Shown piece by piece: positions 33,654 to 49,035 of a stretch of 64,000 nt of DNA. Position 1 is the stretch's first letter. Each line of letters opens with the position of its first letter. This stretch comes from Sipunculus nudus (taxonomy: Eukaryota > Annelida > Sipuncula > Golfingiida > Sipunculidae): positions 21,402,882-21,466,881 of the forward strand of contig CM049317.1 in assembly GCA_026874595.1 (NCBI GenBank). Reading direction: 5' to 3'. The translations under genes and the position numbers were made by a program. The notes beneath the pieces are model-generated. The model saw only the letters and a program-made list of their open reading frames with translations, made no database searches and was not told the origin of the DNA.

Positions 33654-35174
33654 GCAAACTGTATGCGACTGGTCGCCAATTGTCAGTCAAATGCAAGGGC
33701 AGGTGATCGCAAACTTTCTGTGACTGCTCAGCAATTGGCAGTCACATGCTGGGGCAGAGGATCGCAAACTTTCTGGGACTAGTCATCGATTGTAAGTCAA
33801 ATGCAGGGGAAGATGATCGCAAACTGTCTGTGACTGGTCACCGATTGTCAGTCACATGCAGGGGCAGATGGTCGCAAACTGTCTGCGACTGGTCACCAAT
33901 TGTCAGTCATACGCAGGGGCAGATGATTGCAAACTGTCTGCGACTGGTCATCAACTGTCAGTCACAAGCACCGTCAGTTGAGCGCAAACTGTCTTCGATT
34001 GGTCACGAGTTGTCAGTGACATGCAAGGGCAGATGATCGCAAACTGTCTGCGACTAGTCACCGATTGTCAGTCATACGCAGGGACAAATGATTGCAAACT
34101 GTCTGCGACTGGTCACCAATTGTCAGTCACATGCTGGGTCAGATGATCGCAAACTGTCTCCGACTGGTCACCGATTGTCAGTTAATGCAGGGGCTGATGA
34201 TCGGAAACTGTCTTCGACTGGTCACCAATTGTCAGTCATACGCAGGGGCAGATGATTGCAAACTGTCTGCGACTGGTCACCGATTGTCAGTCATAAGCGC
34301 GGGCAGATGATCGCAAACTTTCACGGACTGGTCATGGATTGTCAGACAAATGCAGGGGGAGATGATCGCAAACTGTCTGCGACTGATCACCGATTGTCAG
34401 TCAAATGCAAGGGCAGATGATCGCAAACTTTCTGTAACTGGTCACCAATTGTCGGTCACATGCAGGGGCAGATGATGGCAAACTGTCTGCGACTGGTCAC
34501 CGATTGTCATTCACATGCACAGGCAGATGATCGCAAACTGTCTTCGACTAGTCACCGATTGGCAGTCACATGCAGGGGCAGATGATCGCAAACTGTCTGC
34601 GACTGGTCACCGATTGTCAGTCACATGCAGGGGCAGATGATCGCAAACTGTCTGCGACTGGTCACCAATTGTAAGGGATACGCAGGGGCAGATGATTGCA
34701 AACTGTCTGCGACTGGACATCAACTGTCAGTCACAAGCACCGTCAGATGAGCGCAAACTGTCTGCGATTGGTCACGAGTGTCAGTGACATGCAAGGGCAG
34801 ATGATCGCAAACTGTCTGCGACTGGTCACCAATTGTCAGCTACATGCTGGGACAGATGATCGCAAACTGTCTGTGACTGGTCACCGATTGTCGTTCACAT
34901 GCAGGGGCAGATGATCGCAAACTGTCTGCGACTGGTCGCCGATTATAAGTCACATGAAGGGGCAGATGATCGCAAACTGTCTGCGACTGGTCATCAATTG
35001 TCAGTCACAAGCACCGTCAGATGAGCGCAAACTGTCTGCGATTGGTCACCAATTGTCAATCACATGCAGGGCAGATGATCGCAAACTGTCTGCGACTGGT
35101 CACCAATTGTCAGGCACATGCAGCAGGAGATGATTACAAAGTGTCTCCGATAGGCACCAATTGTCAGTCACATG

Positions 35175-36157
35175 CAAGGGCAGATGATCGCAAATTCTAC
35201 GACTGGTCGCTGATTATAAGTCACATGCAGGGGACAATGATCGCAAACCCTCTGCGGCTGGTCACCTATTGTCAGTTACGTGCAGGGGCAGATGATCGCT
35301 AACTCTATGACTGGTCACCGATTATCAGTCACAGGCTGGGGCAGATGATCGCAAACTTTCTGGGACTGGTCATCGATTGTCAGTCAAATGCAGGGGGAGA
35401 TGATCGCAAACTGTCTGCGACTGGTCGCCAATTGTCAGTCAAATGCAAGGGCAGGTGATCGCAAACTTTCTGTGACTGGTCAGCAATTGTCAGTCACATG
35501 CAGGGGCAGAGGATCGCAAACTGTCTACGACTGGTCACCAATTGTCAGTCATACGCAGGGGCAGATGATTGCAAACTGTCTGCGACTGGTCATCAACTGT
35601 CAGTCACAAGCACCGTCAGTTGAGCGCAAACTGTCTGCGATTGGTCACGAGTTGTCAGTCACATGCAAGGGCAGATGATCGCAAACTCTACGACTGGTCG
35701 CTGATTATAAGTCACATGCAGGGGACAATGATCGCAAACCCTCTGCGGCTGGTCACCTATTGTCAGTTACGTGCAGGGGCAGATGATCGCTAACTCTATG
35801 ACTGGTCACCGATTATCAGTCACAGGCTGGGGCAGATGATCGCAAACTTTCTGGGACTGGTCATCGATTGTCAGTCAAATGCAGGGGGAGATGATCGCAA
35901 ACTGTCTGCGACTGGTCGCCAATTGTCAGTCAAATGCAAGGGCAGGTGATCGCAAACTTTCTGTGACTGGTCAGCAATTGTCAGTCACATGCAGGGGCAG
36001 AGGATCGCAAACTGTCTACGACTGGTCACCAATTGTCAGTCATACGCAGGGGCAGATGATTGCAAACTGTCTGCGACTGGTCATCAACTGTCAGTCACAA
36101 GCACCGTCAGTTGAGCGCAAACTGTCTGCGATTGGTCACGAGTTGTCAGTGACATGC
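35175..36157 (+). repeat. Two tandem 491-bp superunits in the satellite
   Basis: Sequence from about 35175 recurs at offset 491 bp from about 35666 to 36157. That is nine monomers with some shorter variants. The two copies are almost identical. Confidence 0.8.
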
Positions 36158-39100
36158 AAGGGCAGATGATCGCAAACTGTCTGCGACTAGTCACCGATTG
36201 TCAGTCAAACGCAGGGACAAATGATTGCAAACTGTCTGCGACTGGTCACCAATTGTCAGTCACATGCTGGGTCAGATGATCGCAAACTGTCTCCGACTGG
36301 TCACCGATTGTCAGTTAATGCAGGGGCTGATGATCGGAAACTGTCTTCGACTGGTCACCAATTGTCAGTCATACGCAGGGGCAGATGATTGCAAACTGTC
36401 TGCGACTGGTCACCGATTGTCAGTCATAAGCGCGGGCAGATGATCGCAAACTTTCACGGACTGGTCATGGATTGTCAGACAAATGCAGGGGGAGATGATC
36501 GCAAACTGTCTGCGACTGGTCACCGATTGTCAGTCAAATGCAAGGGCAGATGATAGCAAACTTTCTGTGACTGGTCACCGATTGTCGGTCACATGCAGGG
36601 GCAGATGATGGCAAACTGTCTGCGACTGGTCACCGATTGTCATTCACATGCAAGGGCAGATGATCGCAAACTGTCTGCGACTGGTCGCCGATTATAAGTC
36701 ACATGAAGGGGCAGATGATCGAAAACTGTCTGCGACTGGTCATCAATTGTCAGTCACAAGCACCGTCAGATGAGCGCAAACTGTCTGCGATTGGTCACCA
36801 ATTGTCAATCACATGCAGGGCAGATTATCGCAAACTGTCTGCGACTGGTTACCAATTGTCAGGCACATGCAGCAGGAGATGATTACAAAGTGTCTCTGAT
36901 TGGCACCAATTGTCAGTCACATGCAGGGGCAGATGATCACAACCTCTATGACTGGTCGCCGATTATAAGTCACATGCAGGGGCCAATGATCGCAACCGTC
37001 TGCGGCTGGTCACCGATTGTCAGTCACATGCAGGGGCAGATGTTCGCTAACGGTTTGTGACTGGTCACCGATTGTCAGGCACATGCAGGGGCAGATGATC
37101 GCAAACTGTCTTCGACATGTCACCGATTGGCAGTCACATGCAGGGCAGATATTCGCAAACCGTCTGCAACTAGTCGCCGATTATAAGTCACATGCAGGGG
37201 CCAATGATCGCAAACCGACTGCGGCTGGTCACCGATTGTCAGTTACATGCAGGGGCAGATGATCTCTAACCGTCTGTGACTGGTCACCGATTGTCAGTCA
37301 AATGCAAAGGGCAGATGATCGCAAACTTTCACGGACTGGTCATGGATTGTCAGACAAATGCAGGGGGAGATGATCGCAAACTGTCTGCGACTGGTCACCG
37401 ATTGTAAGTAAAATGCAAGGGCAGATGATAGCAAACTTTCTGTGACTGGTCACCGATTGTCGGTCACATGCAGGGGCAGATGATCGCAAACTGTCTGCGA
37501 CTGGTCGCCGATTATAAGTCACATGAAGGGGCAGATGATCGCAAACTGTCTGCGACTGGTCATCAATTGTCAGTCACAAGCACCGTCAGATGAGCGCAAA
37601 CTGTCTGCGATTGGTCACTAATTGTCAATCACATGCAGGGCAGATGATCGCAAACTGTCTGCGACTGGTCACCAATTGTCAGGCACATGCAGCAGGAGAT
37701 GATTACAAAGTGTCTCCGATAGGCACCAATTGTCAGTCACATGCAAGGGCAGATGATCGCAAACTCTACGACTGGTCGCTGATTATAAGTCACATGCAGG
37801 GGACAATGATCGCAAACCCTCTGCGGCTGGTCACCTATTGTCAGTTACGTGCAGGGGCAGATGATCGCTAACTCTATGACTGGTCACCAATTATCAGTCA
37901 CAGGCTGGGGCAGATGATCGCAAACTATCTGGGACCAGTCATCGATTGTCAGTCAAATACAAGGGAAGATGATCGCAAACTGTCTGCGACTGGTCATCAA
38001 CTGTCAGTCACAAGCACCGTCAGTTGAGCGCAAACTGTCTGCGATTGGTCACGAGTTGTCAGTGACATGCAAGGGCAGAGGATCGCAAACTGTCTGCGAC
38101 TAGTCACCGATTGTCAGTCATACGCAGGGACAAATGATTGCAAACTGTCTGCGACTGGTCACCAATTGTCAGTCACATGCTGGGTCAGATGATCGCAAAC
38201 TGTCTCCGACTGGTCACCGATTGTCAGTTAATGCAGGGGCTGATGATCGGAAACTGTCTTCGACTGGTCACCAATTGTCAGTCATACGCAGGGGCAGATG
38301 ATTGCAAACTGTCTGCGACTGGTCACCGATTGTCAGTCATAAGCGCGGGCAGATGATCGCAAACTTTCACGGACTGGTCATGGATTGTCAGACAAATGCA
38401 GGGGGAGATGATCGCAAACTGTCTGCGACTGGTCACCGATTGTCGGTCACATGCAGGGGCAGATGATGGCAAACTGTCTGTGACTGGTCGCCGATTGTAA
38501 GTAACATACAGGGGCAGATGATCGCAAAATGTCTGGACTTGTCATCAATTGTCAGTCACATGCAGGGCAGATGATCGCAAACTTTCAGGGACTGGTAATC
38601 GATTGTCATCCATAAGCAGTGGCAGATGATCGACAATTCTCTGCGACGGGTCGCCGATTGTAAGCCACATGCAGGGGCAGATGATTGTAAACTGTCTGCG
38701 ATTGGTCATCAATTGTCAGTCACATGCTGGGTCAGATGATCGCAAACTGTCTGCGACTGGTCATCAATTGTCAGTCACAAGCCCCGTCAGATGAGCGCAA
38801 ACTGTCTGCGATTGGTCACCAATTGTCAGTCACATGCAGGGCAGATGATCGCAAACCGTCTGCGGCAGGTCACCTATTGTCAGTTACGTGCAGGGGCAGA
38901 TGATCCCTAACCGTCTGTGACTGGTCACCGATTGTCAGTCAAATGCAAGGGCAGATGATCGCAAAGTTTCACGGACTGGTCATCGATTGTCAGTCAAATG
39001 CAGCGGGAGATGATCGCAAACTGTCTGCGACTGGTCACCGATTGTCAGTCAAATGGAAGGGCAGATGATCGCAAACTTTCTTAACTGGTCAGCAATTGTC

Positions 39101-42100
39101 AGTCACATGCTGGGGCAGATGATCGCAAACTTTCTGGGACTAGTGATCGATTGTAAGTCAAATGCGGGGGAAGATGATCGCAAACTGTCTGTGACTGGTC
39201 ATCAATTGTCAGTCACAAGCACCGTCAGATGAGCGCAAACTGTCTGCGATTAGTCACCAATTGTCAGTAACATGCAGGGCAGATGATCGCCAACTGTCTG
39301 CGACTGGTTACCTATTGTCAGGCACATGCAGCAGGAGATGATTACAAAGTGTCTCCGATTGGCACCAATTGTCAGTCACAGGCAAGGGCAGATGATCGCA
39401 AACTGTGTGCGACTGGTCACCGATTGTCAGTCATACGCAGGGACAGATGATTGCAAACTGTCTCCGACTGGTCACCAATTGTCAGTCACATGCAGGGTCA
39501 GATGATCGCAAACTGTCTGTGACAGGTCGCCGATTGTAAGTCACATGCAGGGGCAGATGATCGCAAAATGTCTGGACTTGTCATCAATTGTCAGTCACAT
39601 GCAGGGCAGATGATCGCAAACTTTCAGGGACTGGTTATCGATTGTCATTCATAAGCAGTGGCAGATGATCGACAATTCTCTGCGACTGGTCGCCGATTGT
39701 AAGCCACATGCAGGGGCAGATGATTGTAAACTGTCTGCGATTGGTCACCAATTGTCAGTCACATGCAGAGCAGATGATCGCAAACTGTCTGTGACTGGTC
39801 ACCGATTGTTAGGCACATGCAGCGGGAGATGATTACAAAGTGTCTCCGATTGGCACCAATTGACAGTCATATGCAGGGTCAGATGATCACAAACTCTATG
39901 ACAGGTCGCCGATAATAAGTCATATGCAGGGGCCAATGATCGCAAACCGTCTGCGGCTGGTCACCTATTGTCAGTTACGTGCAGGGGCAGATGATCGCTA
40001 ACCGTCCGTGACTGGTCACCTATTGTCAGTAAAATACAAGGGCAGATGATCGCAAACTTTCACAGACTGGACATCGATTGTCAGTCAAATGCAGGGGGAG
40101 ATGATCGCAAACTGTCTGCGACTGGTCACCGATTGTCAGTCAAATGCAAGGGCAGATGACAGCAAACTTTCTGTGACTGGTCAGCAATTGTCAGTCACAT
40201 GCTGGGGCAGATGATCGCAAACTGTCTGCGACTGGTCACCAATTGTTAGTCATACGCAGGGGCAGATGATTGAAAACTGTCTGCGACTGGTCATCAACTG
40301 TCAGTCACAAGCACCGTCAGATGAGCGCAAACTGTCTGCGATTGGTCACGAGTTGTCAGTGACATGCAAGGGCAGATGATCGCAAACTGTCTGCGACTGG
40401 TCACCGATTGTCAGTCATACGCAGGGACAGATGATTGCAAACTGTCTGCGACTGGTCACCAATTGTAAGTTACATGCTGGGTCAAATGATCGCAAACTGT
40501 CTGCGACTGGTCGCCGATAGTAAGTCACATGCAGGGGCAGATGATCGCAAAATGTCTGCGACTTGTCATCAATTGTCATTCACATGCACCGTCAGATGAG
40601 CTCAAACTGTCTGCGATTGGTCACCAATTGTCAGTCACATGCAGGGCAGATGATCGCAAACTGTCTGCGACTGGTCACCAATTGTAAGTTACATGCTGGG
40701 TCAAATGATCGCAAACTTTCAGGGACTGGTTATCGATTGTCATTCATAAGCAGTGGCAGATGATCGCAAACTCTCTGCGACTGATCATCAATTGTCAGTC
40801 ACAAGCACCGTCAGATGAGCTCAAACTGTCTGCGATTGGTCACCAATTGTCAGTCACATGCAGGGCAGATGATCGCAAACTGTCTGCGACTGGTTACCGA
40901 TTGTCAGGCACATGCAGCAGGAGATGATTACAAAGTGTCTCCGATTGGCACCAATTGGCACTCACATGCAGGGGCAGATGAGCACAAACTCTACGACTGG
41001 TCGCCGATTATAAGTCACATGCAGGGGCCAATGATCGCAAACCGTCTGCGGCTGGTCACCGATTGTCAGTCACATGCAGGGGCAGATGTTCGCTAACAGT
41101 CTGTGACTGGTCACCGATTGTCTGTCAAATGCAGGGGCAGATGTTCGCTAACGGTCTGTGACTGGTCACCGATTGTCAGGCACATGCAGGGGCAGATGAT
41201 CGCAATCTGTCTTCGACTAGTCACCGATTGGCAGTCACATGCAGGGGAAGATGATCGCAAACTGTCTGCGACTGGTCGCCGATTATAAGTCACATTGAGG
41301 GGCCAATGATCGCAAACCGTCTGCGGCTGGTCACCGATTGTCAGTTACATGCAGGGGCAGATGATCGCTAACCGTCTGTGACTGGTCACCGATTGTCAGT
41401 CAAATGCAAAGGGCAGATGATCGCAAACTTTCACGGACTCGTCATCGATTGTCAGTCAAATGCAAGGGGAGATGATCGCAAACTGTCTGAGACTGATCAC
41501 CGATTGTCAGTCAAATGCAAGGGCAGATGATCGCAAACTTTCTGTAACTGGTCACCAATTGTCGGTCACATGCAGGGGCAGATGATGGCAAACTGTCTGC
41601 GACTGGTCACCGATTGTCATTCACATGCAGGGGCAGATGATCGCAAACTGTCTTCGACTAGTCATCGATTGGCAGTCACATGCAGGGGCAGATGATCGCA
41701 AACTGTCTGCGACTGGTCACCGATTGTCAGTCACATGCAGGGGCAGATGATCGCAAACTGTCTGCGACTGGTCACCAATTGTAAGGGATACGCAGGGGCA
41801 GATGATTGCAAACTGTCTGCGACTGGTCATCAACTGTCATTCACAAGCACCGTCAGATAAGCGCAAACTGTCTGCGATTGGTCACGAGTGTCAGTGACAT
41901 GCAAGGGCAGATGATCGCAAACTGTCTGCGACTGGTCACCAATTGTCAGCTACATGCTGGGACAAATGATCGCAAACTGTCTGTGACTGGTCACCGATTG
42001 TCGTTCACATGCAGGGGCAGATGATCGCAAACTGTCTGCGACTGGTCGCCGATTATAAGTCACATGAAGGGGCAGATGATCGCAAACTGTCTGCGACTGG

Positions 42101-45100
42101 TCATCAATTGTCAGTCACAAGCACCGTCAGATGAGCGCAAACTGTCTGCGATTGGTCACCAATTGTCAATCACATGCAGGGCAGATGATCGCAAACTGTC
42201 TGCGACTGGTCACCAATTGTCAGGCACATGCAGCAGGAGATGATTACAAAGTGTCTCCGATAGGCACCAATTGTCAGTCACATGCAAGGGCAGATGATCG
42301 CAAACTCTACGACTGGTCGCTGATTATAAGTCACATGCAGGGGACAATGATCGCAAACCCTCTGCGGCTGGTCACCTATTGTCAGTTACGTGCAGGGGCA
42401 GATGATCGCTAACTCTATGACTGGTCACCGATTATCAGTCACAGGCTGGGGCAGATGATCGCAAACTTTCTGGGACTGGTCATCGATTGTCAGTCAAATG
42501 CAGGGGCAGATGATCGCAAACTGTCTGCGACTGGTCACCAATTGTCAGTCATACGCAGGGGCAGATGATTGCAAACTGTCTGCGACTGGTCATCAACTGT
42601 CAGTCACAAGCACCGTCAGTTGAGCGCAAACTGTCTGCGATTGGTCACGAGTTGTCAGTGACATGCAAGGGCAGATGATCGCAAACTGTCTGCGACTAGT
42701 CACCGATTGTCAGTCAAACGCAGGGACAAATGATTGCAAACTGTCTGCGACTGGTCACCAATTGTCAGTCACATGCTGGGTCAGATGATCGCAAACTGTC
42801 TCCGACTGGTCACCGATTGTCAGTTAATGCAGGGGCTGATGATCGGAAACTGTCTTCGACTGGTCACCAATTGTCAGTCATACGCAGGGGCAGATGATTG
42901 CAAACTGTCTGCGACTGGTCACCGATTGTCAGTCATAAGCGCGGGCAGATGATCGCAAACTTTCACGGACTGGTCATGGATTGTCAGACAAATGCAGGGG
43001 GAGATGATCGCAAACTGTCTGCGACTGGTCACCGATTGTCAGTCAAATGCAAGGGCAGATGATAGCAAACTTTCTGTGACTGGTCACCGATTGTCGGTCA
43101 CATGCAGGGGCAGATGATGGCAAACTGTCTGCGACTGGTCACCGATTGTCATTCACATGCAAGGGCAGATGATCGCAAACTGTCTGCGACTGGTCGCCGA
43201 TTATAAGTCACATGAAGGGGCAGATGATCGAAAACTGTCTGCGACTGGTCATCAATTGTCAGTCACAAGCACCGTCAGATGAGCGCAAACTGTCTGCGAT
43301 TGGTCACCAATTGTCAATCACATGCAGGGCAGATTATCGCAAACTGTCTGCGACTGGTTACCAATTGTCAGGCACATGCAGCAGGAGATGATTACAAAGT
43401 GTCTCTGATTGGCACCAATTGTCAGTCACATGCAGGGGCAGATGATCACAACCTCTATGACTGGTCGCCGATTATAAGTCACATGCAGGGGCCAATGATC
43501 GCAACCGTCTGCGGCTGGTCACCGATTGTCAGTCACATGCAGGGGCAGATGTTCGCTAACGGTTTGTGACTGGTCACCGATTGTCAGGCACATGCAGGGG
43601 CAGATGATCGCAAACTGTCTTCGACATGTCACCGATTGGCAGTCACATGCAGGGCAGATATTCGCAAACCGTCTGCAACTAGTCGCCGATTATAAGTCAC
43701 ATGCAGGGGCCAATGATCGCAAACCGACTGCGGCTGGTCACCGATTGTCAGTTACATGCAGGGGCAGATGATCTCTAACCGTCTGTGACTGGTCACCGAT
43801 TGTCAGTCAAATGCAAAGGGCAGATGATCGCAAACTTTCACGGACTGGTCATGGATTGTCAGACAAATGCAGGGGGAGATGATCGCAAACTGTCTGCGAC
43901 TGGTCACCGATTGTAAGTAAAATGCAAGGGCAGATGATAGCAAACTTTCTGTGACTGGTCACCGATTGTCGGTCACATGCAGGGGCAGATGATCGCAAAC
44001 TGTCTGCGACTGGTCGCCGATTATAAGTCACATGAAGGGGCAGATGATCGCAAACTGTCTGCGACTGGTCATCAATTGTCAGTCACAAGCACCGTCAGAT
44101 GAGCGCAAACTGTCTGCGATTGGTCACTAATTGTCAATCACATGCAGGGCAGATGATCGCAAACTGTCTGCGACTGGTCACCAATTGTCAGGCACATGCA
44201 GCAGGAGATGATTACAAAGTGTCTCCGATAGGCACCAATTGTCAGTCACATGCAAGGGCAGATGATCGCAAACTCTACGACTGGTCGCTGATTATAAGTC
44301 ACATGCAGGGGACAATGATCGCAAACCCTCTGCGGCTGGTCACCTATTGTCAGTTACGTGCAGGGGCAGATGATCGCTAACTCTATGACTGGTCACCAAT
44401 TATCAGTCACAGGCTGGGGCAGATGATCGCAAACTATCTGGGACCAGTCATCGATTGTCAGTCAAATACAAGGGAAGATGATCGCAAACTGTCTGCGACT
44501 GGTCATCAACTGTCAGTCACAAGCACCGTCAGTTGAGCGCAAACTGTCTGCGATTGGTCACGAGTTGTCAGTGACATGCAAGGGCAGAGGATCGCAAACT
44601 GTCTGCGACTAGTCACCGATTGTCAGTCATACGCAGGGACAAATGATTGCAAACTGTCTGCGACTGGTCACCAATTGTCAGTCACATGCTGGGTCAGATG
44701 ATCGCAAACTGTCTCCGACTGGTCACCGATTGTCAGTTAATGCAGGGGCTGATGATCGGAAACTGTCTTCGACTGGTCACCAATTGTCAGTCATACGCAG
44801 GGGCAGATGATTGCAAACTGTCTGCGACTGGTCACCGATTGTCAGTCATAAGCGCGGGCAGATGATCGCAAACTTTCACGGACTGGTCATGGATTGTCAG
44901 ACAAATGCAGGGGGAGATGATCGCAAACTGTCTGCGACTGGTCACCGATTGTCGGTCACATGCAGGGGCAGATGATGGCAAACTGTCTGTGACTGGTCGC
45001 CGATTGTAAGTAACATACAGGGGCAGATGATCGCAAAATGTCTGGACTTGTCATCAATTGTCAGTCACATGCAGGGCAGATGATCGCAAACTTTCAGGGA

Positions 45101-48100
45101 CTGGTAATCGATTGTCATCCATAAGCAGTGGCAGATGATCGACAATTCTCTGCGACGGGTCGCCGATTGTAAGCCACATGCAGGGGCAGATGATTGTAAA
45201 CTGTCTGCGATTGGTCATCAATTGTCAGTCACATGCTGGGTCAGATGATCGCAAACTGTCTGCGACTGGTCATCAATTGTCAGTCACAAGCCCCGTCAGA
45301 TGAGCGCAAACTGTCTGCGATTGGTCACCAATTGTCAGTCACATGCAGGGCAGATGATCGCAAACCGTCTGCGGCAGGTCACCTATTGTCAGTTACGTGC
45401 AGGGGCAGATGATCCCTAACCGTCTGTGACTGGTCACCGATTGTCAGTCAAATGCAAGGGCAGATGATCGCAAAGTTTCACGGACTGGTCATCGATTGTC
45501 AGTCAAATGCAGCGGGAGATGATCGCAAACTGTCTGCGACTGGTCACCGATTGTCAGTCAAATGGAAGGGCAGATGATCGCAAACTTTCTTAACTGGTCA
45601 GCAATTGTCAGTCACATGCTGGGGCAGATGATCGCAAACTTTCTGGGACTAGTGATCGATTGTAAGTCAAATGCGGGGGAAGATGATCGCAAACTGTCTG
45701 TGACTGGTCATCAATTGTCAGTCACAAGCACCGTCAGATGAGCGCAAACTGTCTGCGATTAGTCACCAATTGTCAGTAACATGCAGGGCAGATGATCGCC
45801 AACTGTCTGCGACTGGTTACCTATTGTCAGGCACATGCAGCAGGAGATGATTACAAAGTGTCTCCGATTGGCACCAATTGTCAGTCACAGGCAAGGGCAG
45901 ATGATCGCAAACTGTGTGCGACTGGTCACCGATTGTCAGTCATACGCAGGGACAGATGATTGCAAACTGTCTCCGACTGGTCACCAATTGTCAGTCACAT
46001 GCAGGGTCAGATGATCGCAAACTGTCTGTGACAGGTCGCCGATTGTAAGTCACATGCAGGGGCAGATGATCGCAAAATGTCTGGACTTGTCATCAATTGT
46101 CAGTCACATGCAGGGCAGATGATCGCAAACTTTCAGGGACTGGTTATCGATTGTCATTCATAAGCAGTGGCAGATGATCGACAATTCTCTGCGACTGGTC
46201 GCCGATTGTAAGCCACATGCAGGGGCAGATGATTGTAAACTGTCTGCGATTGGTCACCAATTGTCAGTCACATGCAGAGCAGATGATCGCAAACTGTCTG
46301 TGACTGGTCACCGATTGTTAGGCACATGCAGCGGGAGATGATTACAAAGTGTCTCCGATTGGCACCAATTGACAGTCATATGCAGGGTCAGATGATCACA
46401 AACTCTATGACAGGTCGCCGATAATAAGTCATATGCAGGGGCCAATGATCGCAAACCGTCTGCGGCTGGTCACCTATTGTCAGTTACGTGCAGGGGCAGA
46501 TGATCGCTAACCGTCCGTGACTGGTCACCTATTGTCAGTAAAATACAAGGGCAGATGATCGCAAACTTTCACAGACTGGACATCGATTGTCAGTCAAATG
46601 CAGGGGGAGATGATCGCAAACTGTCTGCGACTGGTCACCGATTGTCAGTCAAATGCAAGGGCAGATGACAGCAAACTTTCTGTGACTGGTCAGCAATTGT
46701 CAGTCACATGCTGGGGCAGATGATCGCAAACTGTCTGCGACTGGTCACCAATTGTTAGTCATACGCAGGGGCAGATGATTGAAAACTGTCTGCGACTGGT
46801 CATCAACTGTCAGTCACAAGCACCGTCAGATGAGCGCAAACTGTCTGCGATTGGTCACGAGTTGTCAGTGACATGCAAGGGCAGATGATCGCAAACTGTC
46901 TGCGACTGGTCACCGATTGTCAGTCATACGCAGGGACAGATGATTGCAAACTGTCTGCGACTGGTCACCAATTGTAAGTTACATGCTGGGTCAAATGATC
47001 GCAAACTGTCTGCGACTGGTCGCCGATAGTAAGTCACATGCAGGGGCAGATGATCGCAAAATGTCTGCGACTTGTCATCAATTGTCATTCACATGCACCG
47101 TCAGATGAGCTCAAACTGTCTGCGATTGGTCACCAATTGTCAGTCACATGCAGGGCAGATGATCGCAAACTGTCTGCGACTGGTCACCAATTGTAAGTTA
47201 CATGCTGGGTCAAATGATCGCAAACTTTCAGGGACTGGTTATCGATTGTCATTCATAAGCAGTGGCAGATGATCGCAAACTCTCTGCGACTGATCATCAA
47301 TTGTCAGTCACAAGCACCGTCAGATGAGCTCAAACTGTCTGCGATTGGTCACCAATTGTCAGTCACATGCAGGGCAGATGATCGCAAACTGTCTGCGACT
47401 GGTTACCGATTGTCAGGCACATGCAGCAGGAGATGATTACAAAGTGTCTCCGATTGGCACCAATTGGCACTCACATGCAGGGGCAGATGAGCACAAACTC
47501 TACGACTGGTCGCCGATTATAAGTCACATGCAGGGGCCAATGATCGCAAACCGTCTGCGGCTGGTCACCGATTGTCAGTCACATGCAGGGGCAGATGTTC
47601 GCTAACAGTCTGTGACTGGTCACCGATTGTCTGTCAAATGCAGGGGCAGATGTTCGCTAACGGTCTGTGACTGGTCACCGATTGTCAGGCACATGCAGGG
47701 GCAGATGATCGCAATCTGTCTTCGACTAGTCACCGATTGGCAGTCACATGCAGGGGAAGATGATCGCAAACTGTCTGCGACTGGTCGCCGATTATAAGTC
47801 ACATTGAGGGGCCAATGATCGCAAACCGTCTGCGGCTGGTCACCGATTGTCAGTTACATGCAGGGGCAGATGATCGCTAACCGTCTGTGACTGGTCACCG
47901 ATTGTCAGTCAAATGCAAAGGGCAGATGATCGCAAACTTTCACGGACTCGTCATCGATTGTCAGTCAAATGCAAGGGGAGATGATCGCAAACTGTCTGAG
48001 ACTGATCACCGATTGTCAGTCAAATGCAAGGGCAGATGATCGCAAACTTTCTGTAACTGGTCACCAATTGTCGGTCACATGCAGGGGCAGATGATGGCAA

Positions 48101-49035
48101 ACTGTCTGCGACTGGTCACCGATTGTCATTCACATGCAGGGGCAGATGATCGCAAACTGTCTTCGACTAGTCATCGATTGGCAGTCACATGCAGGGGCAG
48201 ATGATCGCAAACTGTCTGCGACTGGTCACCGATTGTCAGTCACATGCAGGGGCAGATGATCGCAAACTGTCTGCGACTGGTCACCAATTGTAAGGGATAC
48301 GCAGGGGCAGATGATTGCAAACTGTCTGCGACTGGTCATCAACTGTCATTCACAAGCACCGTCAGATAAGCGCAAACTGTCTGCGATTGGTCACGAGTGT
48401 CAGTGACATGCAAGGGCAGATGATCGCAAACTGTCTGCGACTGGTCACCAATTGTCAGCTACATGCTGGGACAAATGATCGCAAACTGTCTGTGACTGGT
48501 CACCGATTGTCGTTCACATGCAGGGGCAGATGATCGCAAACTGTCTGCGACTGGTCGCCGATTATAAGTCACATGAAGGGGCAGATGATCGCAAACTGTC
48601 TGCGACTGGTCATCAATTGTCAGTCACAAGCACCGTCAGATGAGCGCAAACTGTCTGCGATTGGTCACCAATTGTCAATCACATGCAGGGCAGATGATCG
48701 CAAACTGTCTGCGACTGGTCACCAATTGTCAGGCACATGCAGCAGGAGATGATTACAAAGTGTCTCCGATAGGCACCAATTGTCAGTCACATGCAAGGGC
48801 AGATGATCGCAAACTCTACGACTGGTCGCTGATTATAAGTCACATGCAGGGGACAATGATCGCAAACCCTCTGCGGCTGGTCACCTATTGTCAGTTACGT
48901 GCAGGGGCAGATGATCGCTAACTCTATGACTGGTCACCGATTATCAGTCACAGGCTGGGGCAGATGATCGCAAACTTTCTGGGACTGGTCATCGATTGTC
49001 AGTCAAATGCAGGGGCAGATGATCGCAAACTGTCT
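36018..49035 (+). repeat. Two adjacent 6,509-bp superunits, apparently identical
   Basis: 36018-42526 and 42527-49035 correspond base for base at offset 6,509 in every stretch I compared (near 36190, 36730, 38470 and 40030), including rare variants such as AAACGCAGGGACAAATG and AAAATACAAGGG. The left boundary is defined by mismatches at 36003 and 36017 versus 42512 and 42526. About 118 monomers per unit. Confidence 0.85.
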
